From positions 1 to 10,667 of the forward strand of contig DAIBSV010000067.1 in assembly GCA_027415455.1 (NCBI GenBank): a stretch of 10,667 nucleotides of DNA, in the 5' to 3' direction. A program made the position numbers and the translations under genes. This document shows positions 7,201 through 10,667 of the stretch, one piece after another; positions within the stretch are counted from its first letter, which is position 1, and every line of letters begins with the position of its first letter. Under the pieces are notes generated by a model. That model had not been told where the DNA came from. It saw nothing but the letters and a program-made list of their open reading frames with translations, and did not search any database. The DNA comes from Nitrospirota bacterium. Its GTDB lineage: Bacteria; Nitrospirota_A; Leptospirillia; Leptospirillales; Leptospirillaceae.

Positions 7201-8103
7201 GTCGGCCCGCCGGAACATGAGGTTCCGGACCCGGTCCGACACCTCCCGGATCCCCCGGGCCAGGGTCCGGTCCCAGGACTCCTCTTTTTCCGACAGGATT
7301 CCCATCGTCTCTCCCGTCCGGGAGACGGGGACGGCGTCGAGGAAGCTCCGGAAGCCGGCCAGGAGATCGATCTTGGAAACCATGACGTAGACGGGGAAGC
7401 GCACATTCATGGCCCGCATCAGGGAGTCGATCCTCTGGCGGACATTCTGCGAGAGCCGGGAAAGCCGGACGGGGTCGAGATCGTAGAGATCCTCCACCGA
7501 GACCGTCACCACAACCCCGTTCAGGGGCTCCCGGATCCGCGTCCTCCGGAGCAGCCCCAGGACGAGCTCCCATTCCGCCGAGGCATCCTCCGCCGGATCG
7601 AGGGCCACGTATCGCCCGGAGGTGTCGAGGAGGATCGCCTGGTCCTCGAGCATGAAGTCGATCGTGTCGGTGGGAGGGGGGATCTCCTCCTTCGACGGAG
7701 CGCGAAAACGCAGGGGGATGTTCGCGTTCACCAGAAGGGTGGTCTTGCCCGATCCGCTGTTTCCGAGGACGAGATAGAAGGGCAGGGTCGAAAGGGGACC
7801 GGAGAGGAGCCCTCCCGCCCCCTGGACGTTGTGGCGCGCCGTTTTCCAGATGTTTCCGATGGCGAGCAGCCGTCCGGCCTTCTTGTCGGTCATCGCCGAG
7901 GTGCGGAGCTTCCGCTGGGCCGCTTTTCGCCGGAGAAAATTTAGAATCCGGCGACCGGAAAAGACCGCCGCGACCACGAGGAGCCCCAGCGGAAGGGAGA
8001 CACGGAGGGGCCAGTGGGCCCAGATTCCGACCATCCAGACCAGGGCGAAGAGCGCCACCGCCAGAAGAAGTGCCACCAGGGGTCTCAGGATTTTTTTCAG
8101 CAT
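4255..8103 (-). CDS. tssM: TssM (IcmF/VasK), inner-membrane ATP-binding-motif protein of the T6SS membrane complex
   Basis: A 1282-aa TssM, the largest subunit of the TssJLM trans-envelope complex, spanning the inner membrane and reaching TssJ in the periplasm. Two N-terminal membrane segments (about 5-28 and 33-48) precede a cytoplasmic NTPase-like domain with Walker A GNSGSGKTT (114-122), a Walker B-like AILLDTSGRY (156-165) and SKID (243-246). FRGLFFSSGLLGTP (342-355) matches the family motif before the third membrane segment (about 457-479). A Gly/Pro/Ala-rich stretch (about 380-418) interrupts this region. The periplasmic half follows, with a DUF1215-like middle and a TssM C-terminal domain (the region with FVKRGPAGYRFVVKDGRH, later LARYKEYRQARASLARI, a helical tail). 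It is somewhat longer than many TssM proteins. The ATG at 8103 has an AAGAGGGGA Shine-Dalgarno and lies 18 nt after tssL. Not broken. Confidence 0.97.
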   Translation of the reverse strand: MLKKILRPLVALLLAVALFALVWMVGIWAHWPLRVSLPLGLLVVAAVFSGRRILNFLRRKAAQRKLRTSAMTDKKAGRLLAIGNIWKTARHNVQGAGGLLSGPLSTLPFYLVLGNSGSGKTTLLVNANIPLRFRAPSKEEIPPPTDTIDFMLEDQAILLDTSGRYVALDPAEDASAEWELVLGLLRRTRIREPLNGVVVTVSVEDLYDLDPVRLSRLSQNVRQRIDSLMRAMNVRFPVYVMVSKIDLLAGFRSFLDAVPVSRTGETMGILSEKEESWDRTLARGIREVSDRVRNLMFRRADAPPPTPEALAFPLELRGLEPLLDPFLKGLFEPSPYLHLPAFRGLFFSSGLLGTPRFSTILGHDYARSRGAEVEILERAPGVSLPGRDRGAEGRGTPRLGGAAGTPGTPVPAAPEGAGISRLSGAFLRDFFTRRLPEDRFLSVPYGFVARWRQFSANILLMGWVGANLAVALYLVYSFVYNERTVRTLEVRQPGPVRIEGDFHQNMESMERYRSLIDWMGRRDASFSSRVLAFSGETAEMEKAMKARYIREFSTAILPVLDRSLRSEVRKLLLRDPEHRLADDVDILVRRINLIEERLVGADFAALAARPQPGTRDLTVLDPSISPQEARHFADLILAYIAWAPPDAVHRELDALQSLLLEVEQTVPDFHWLVDWVNARDKEAVTLSDFWKGSLKAPGAAVVLPAFTNDGMRRIFDFLSEVRKASPANFPIEEHTKSFLSWYRSRKEESWFAFVRGFGRGEETLADVIQWKTAFQSLPGSGNPYLVLARRLSKEFPPAQDTFHERWQAFLRAFLRIAETRGSGAGIVSRIRGYAGAIDASGRAGIRGGPLEGERTMTALVRAGKDYAQFSSDLSGAVSEGLKGRGHALALAADYYGFTRKGAAKVPVLVSARMALASMKKNLLPRSDPKERLVWGLVEGPYLTALDYVDREAACAIEDRWVAEVVSPAQASLSGKDLDHFLLGREGAIPAFMKKDMGPFVKRGPAGYRFVVKDGRHVAIRPSFLTFINSAISGRRSFELAEKRSEIRSKKRHLDLVTLRQSLGMQEKSDRKKILEMAKSQFPVVLKALPTDVSPGALARPYLTRLTLACAQKTHVLNNLNLPVRRSWVWSPLTCGRTTLEIHLGKLVAVRDYPGPDGFVHFLQQFYQGSLTLVPGDFPLQKEALENLRVKALTLHFEFTGVHALLARYKEYRQARASLARIRDKIRQIDSELALQDANALEDQNAALRNRPFAANRLPSAIALCLPGESEGGPPAGSPPRAL

Positions 8104-8121
8104 GAACGATCCCCTCTTGAA

Positions 8122-8796
8122 TCAGTGAAAGCGGCCCAAGACCTCCTGGGCCATGGAATGGACGATCCGGTCGAAGACGACGAAAAGCACGAGGAGCACG
8201 GCCGGCGGGACAGCCCAGAACAGAAGGGTGCGGAGGCGGCGTTTGCGCTCCCGGCCCTCGTCCTTTTTCCCCGGGAGCGCGGCCTCACGGGACCGGGAGG
8301 CCGGGAAAAGCTCCGCGTTATCCTGTCCGGAAAGGGCCGGCTCGAGAACGGTCTGGAGCTGCCGCCGGACCGGAAGCGAGGAGCTTTCCTCCCCCAGAGC
8401 CCCGTACTGCCCCTGGAAGCCAAGCTGAAGAATCATGTAGTAGACTGCCAGAATCTCGCGCTCCTCGGGCCCCGATCCCATGGCGGAGAGGCGGCGGAAG
8501 AACTCCACCCCGCCGTTTCCTGTCCGGAACAGGGATTTCTGGAGGAGCATCCGGCTCCATTCGTGGGCTCCGGCCCAGTTTGCGGACATCAGGCTCTCGT
8601 CGATCCAGGCGACGACGGGGAAGAGCCCCGCATCGAACTGCTTTTCGTCGACCCCTTCCTCCCGGGCGGACAATCGGGCCCGCTCGATGCGGGAGAGGAT
8701 CTCGGCACGAAGGGCCACAGCCTCGGGGAGGGGCCGGGCCATCTGTTCCCGGACCCAGGCGACGACGGGAACGAAGTAGTCGGACAGTATCGCCAT
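8122..8796 (-). CDS. tssL: TssL (DotU), inner-membrane T6SS protein
   Basis: A 224-aa TssL, the DotU-like component that forms a complex with TssM and recruits the baseplate through its large cytoplasmic domain. Family marks: YFVPVVAWVREQM (7-19), LFPVVAWIDESLM (58-70) with the conserved D-E pair, NWAGAHEWSRMLLQKSLF (73-90), GGVEFFRRL (95-103) and ILQLGFQGQYG (122-132), the last being the canonical LGFxGxY motif. A single C-terminal membrane segment lies at about 191-208 (LLFWAVPPAVLLVLFVVF), preceded by a strongly basic GRERKRRLR stretch, giving the expected N-in topology. There is no peptidoglycan-binding OmpA extension, so this is a plain short TssL. The ATG overlaps the tssK stop by one base (TGATG), indicating coupled translation. 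An in-frame longer start inside tssK was rejected because the DotU domain begins at this ATG. Confidence 0.96.
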   Translation of the reverse strand: MAILSDYFVPVVAWVREQMARPLPEAVALRAEILSRIERARLSAREEGVDEKQFDAGLFPVVAWIDESLMSANWAGAHEWSRMLLQKSLFRTGNGGVEFFRRLSAMGSGPEEREILAVYYMILQLGFQGQYGALGEESSSLPVRRQLQTVLEPALSGQDNAELFPASRSREAALPGKKDEGRERKRRLRTLLFWAVPPAVLLVLFVVFDRIVHSMAQEVLGRFH

Positions 8797-10181
8797 CACT
8801 TGACTCCTATCAGATCGATCGTTGTCCCTTCGGGGGCGGTGGGCCAGAAGACCTGGATCGCCTCCTCCTGCCGGACGGCCTCCCAGACCCGGTCGCGGGT
8901 CTCGATCTTGAAATACTGGGTGTTGAGGCGCCGGGGGAGACCGGGAGGGGGCCCGGCCATCGAAGAGACCTCGACTCCCGGGAGAGCCCGCCGGATGAGG
9001 GTTTCCATGAGGGAGGGAGTTCCGACCTTGGCCGTGTCGAGGAAGGAGGCCAGGACCGCCTCCGGCTCTTCCTCCGAGCGGACCGCCAGATAGTAGCGGG
9101 TGCGGGGAGAAAAGAAGGACTGGGTAAGCGTGGCGTCGAAGGACTCCTCCCCGGCCTCGAGCCGGACCAGGAGATCGGGGCCGATGGTCAGGTCGTTCAA
9201 CAGGGTGAAGAGAACGGTCTGGGCCCGGGTCAGGCATCCCCAGATGTCGTCGTGGCTGTAGGGGGGGAGTGGCTCCGGGAAGAGATCCGACTCGCCCAGG
9301 AGGTTGACCCGGTCGGAAAAGGTGCTGAGCTCCCCCACCATCTGTCGCAGGACCCCGTAGAGAACCCAGGGGTGGAGCGGGTCGCTTTCGGTATAGTGGA
9401 AGAGGAGAGGAACGTAGCGGTTCAGGGTCCGGAGGGCCAGTAGGTAGGTGAGTGCCCCCCCGGTCTCGGCTCCTTCCCCGCGGGATTCTCCGGGCGTCTT
9501 GAACTCTTCGAGCTGACGCGCCCGGCTGGCGCATTCGTTACGGATCTCCTGGGCGAGACCGGAGAGGGTCCGGGACGCCGACAGGGAGAGGGAGGGAGGG
9601 ATAAAGGTGGGGCTGACCTTGATCGCCCCGCCGTCCCAGAGAACCTGGGCCACCGGGATGAGGTTGTAGTGCTCGAGACGGGCGATCTCGCTGTCCCAGA
9701 AGAGCCGGACGTTATAGTAAAGGCTCCGGACCTGGGCTTCGGGACCCTCCCCGTAAAGATCCCTCACCTCCTCGGGATCGGGAAGGGTCACGAAGCGGGT
9801 CTCCCCCCCCTCCGCCTCGAGATGGGGGACGACGGTGACGTTGGAGACGTTCTCCCGGAAGCGCCGGAGGCCGGCATAGAGGGTCAGGGGCCGGTCCCGC
9901 TGGGTCCAGTCGGAGTCGAAGGCCCGGGGACGGATGACCGCGTTCCCCGGAAACTGAACATAGGTCCCGTCCTGGAAGATGGCGGTGAGGGCGTTGACGT
10001 GGCCTGTCCCCCGTCCGAGAGCCGAGGACTGGATGTCGATCTCCCGGACGCCCCATCCGAAGGGGAGGACGGCGTCCATGAAGGGCCGCGACAGGGCCTG
10101 GAGATAGACGTCCGTCAGCTGGAAATGCTGGGGCTGGAGGAACAGCCCCTGGTGCCAGTAGATCGGTTTCAGGGATTTCAT
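8796..10181 (-). CDS. tssK: TssK (ImpJ/VasE), T6SS baseplate-to-membrane connector
   Basis: A 461-aa TssK, close to the family's usual 440-450. TssK trimers attach the TssF-TssG wedge baseplate to the TssJLM membrane complex, binding TssL and TssM cytoplasmic parts. The hallmark N-terminus is present: IYWHQGLFLQPQHFQ (7-21), with W9, G12 and QPQHFQ. The C-terminal end has the expected TssK pattern YFKIETRDRVWEAV, then VFWPTAPEGTTIDLIGV. Intermediate segments (for example LLLSRL-like helices in the middle domain, and 'RLEHYNLIPVAQVLWDGG') fit. The start ATG (10181) overlaps the tssJ stop by four bases (ATGA), and AGGAGG lies 12 bases upstream, a slightly long spacing that coupling may compensate. 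No frameshift or premature stop is seen. Confidence 0.97.
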   Translation of the reverse strand: MKSLKPIYWHQGLFLQPQHFQLTDVYLQALSRPFMDAVLPFGWGVREIDIQSSALGRGTGHVNALTAIFQDGTYVQFPGNAVIRPRAFDSDWTQRDRPLTLYAGLRRFRENVSNVTVVPHLEAEGGETRFVTLPDPEEVRDLYGEGPEAQVRSLYYNVRLFWDSEIARLEHYNLIPVAQVLWDGGAIKVSPTFIPPSLSLSASRTLSGLAQEIRNECASRARQLEEFKTPGESRGEGAETGGALTYLLALRTLNRYVPLLFHYTESDPLHPWVLYGVLRQMVGELSTFSDRVNLLGESDLFPEPLPPYSHDDIWGCLTRAQTVLFTLLNDLTIGPDLLVRLEAGEESFDATLTQSFFSPRTRYYLAVRSEEEPEAVLASFLDTAKVGTPSLMETLIRRALPGVEVSSMAGPPPGLPRRLNTQYFKIETRDRVWEAVRQEEAIQVFWPTAPEGTTIDLIGVK

Positions 10182-10667
10182 GATGGTCTGTCGCCTCCTG
10201 TGAGGGGCCGGATTCCGGGAGCCGGCCTGGCGGCCGGCCTCTCTTTCGCTCCGGCCGCCTGTTTTTTGTGTTCGGCTTTCAGCATGTTCACCCCCAGAAG
10301 ATGCCGGCTTCCGAGGAGAATCTGGACGACCGCGTGCGCCGGGCGGAAGTGGTCGCTCCGGAAGATGAAGCCCGACCGCTTCACGCGGACCGGAAGCGGT
10401 CTGAGGAGGATGTCGGTCTTGGACCGGTAATCCGAGTACCCCGCGATCACCCCGATGTAGCGCGCGTGGCGAAGACGGTCGACGGTCACCTCTCCCGACG
10501 CTCCGGGAGAGACGACATAACGCCAGACTTCGAGGATGCCGGGACCGCCCTTACCGGCCGCCAGGGTCTCCATGGCCCGGTCCGGATTCTCCGCGAGCGG
10601 TAGGAGCCCGTTCGGGTCCCGAAGCTCGAGAAGACCGACCACCAGGGTGAACATGCTGAAAGCCGAA
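10178..10667 (-). CDS. tssJ: TssJ (VasD-like) T6SS outer-membrane lipoprotein (5' end outside window)
   Basis: The frame is open to the right edge, so the signal peptide and lipobox are not seen; the call rests on the mature domain. TssJ is an outer-membrane lipoprotein with a transthyretin-like fold that binds the periplasmic end of TssM. The visible sequence has the family's order: FTLVVGLLELRD (strand, 'RVYQLKD' position), then LPLAENPDRAMETL, then VVSPGASGEVTVDRL with the PG turn, RHARYIGVIAGYSDY ('AxYIGVVAxYRD') and ILLRPLPVRV. A long Lys/Ala/Pro-rich tail (KQAAGAKERPAARPAPGIRP) extends past the domain. It overlaps the tssK start by 4 nt. An internal ATG at 10654 exists, but sequence before it (SAFS) continues in frame, so it is unlikely to be the start. 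Position before tssK supports the identification. Confidence 0.85.
   Translation of the reverse strand, partial: SAFSMFTLVVGLLELRDPNGLLPLAENPDRAMETLAAGKGGPGILEVWRYVVSPGASGEVTVDRLRHARYIGVIAGYSDYRSKTDILLRPLPVRVKRSGFIFRSDHFRPAHAVVQILLGSRHLLGVNMLKAEHKKQAAGAKERPAARPAPGIRPLTGGDRPS

Noticed and set aside
5695..7944. A 749-codon open frame on the plus strand
   Set aside because: It lies entirely antisense to tssM, has a Gly/Pro/Arg-heavy low-complexity composition and no family motifs. It is a by-product of high GC and the codon bias of tssM.
8797..9534. An N-terminal extension of tssL by about 246 codons
   Set aside because: The extension overlaps tssK out of frame and is Arg/Pro/Gly-rich. The DotU domain starts at the ATG at 8796, which overlaps the tssK stop.

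Overview
The window is a GC-rich stretch from a diderm bacterium. It is dominated by a leftward (minus-strand) type VI secretion system (T6SS) operon. The T6SS genes are visibly GC-rich (samples of about 65-78%), with CGG/CGC-rich arginine codons, while the left end is less GC-rich (samples of about 48-58%). I cannot name the taxon with confidence. The gene set and the Slp-like lipoprotein fit a proteobacterial or Nitrospirota-type (for example Leptospirillum-like) organism, but this is inference.

Right to left, in the direction of transcription: a partial tssJ (outer-membrane lipoprotein, its start lies beyond the right edge), tssK (baseplate-membrane connector), tssL/dotU and tssM/icmF (inner-membrane complex), and tssA (sheath assembly cap). 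The genes are tightly packed. tssJ and tssK overlap by 4 nt, tssK and tssL by 1 nt, tssL-tssM are 18 nt apart and tssM-tssA 34 nt apart. Together tssJ-L-M encode the trans-envelope complex and tssK docks the baseplate on it. The sheath, tube, spike, ATPase and remaining baseplate genes (tssB, C, E, F, G, hcp, vgrG, clpV) are not in the window and may lie to the right.

After tssA and an 80-nt gap come three small genes on the same strand that are not standard T6SS components. They are a 117-aa soluble protein resembling one cytoplasmic GspF/PilC domain, a 35-aa single-pass membrane peptide, and a Slp-family-like lipoprotein with an unusual cysteine-rich tail. They may be accessory parts of this T6SS.

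The left 1.6 kb is a gene graveyard. A GAF-type, LuxR-like regulator is broken by a frameshift and an in-frame TGA and has no HTH domain. It runs directly into a calpain-family (C2) cysteine protease remnant that has its His and Asn regions but no catalytic Cys region, and that also carries a frameshift. The protease remnant stops at the right end of an IS200/IS605-type element, whose tnpB (plus strand, 5' part outside the window) and three stem-loops, a likely omegaRNA/right-end region, occupy the left edge.
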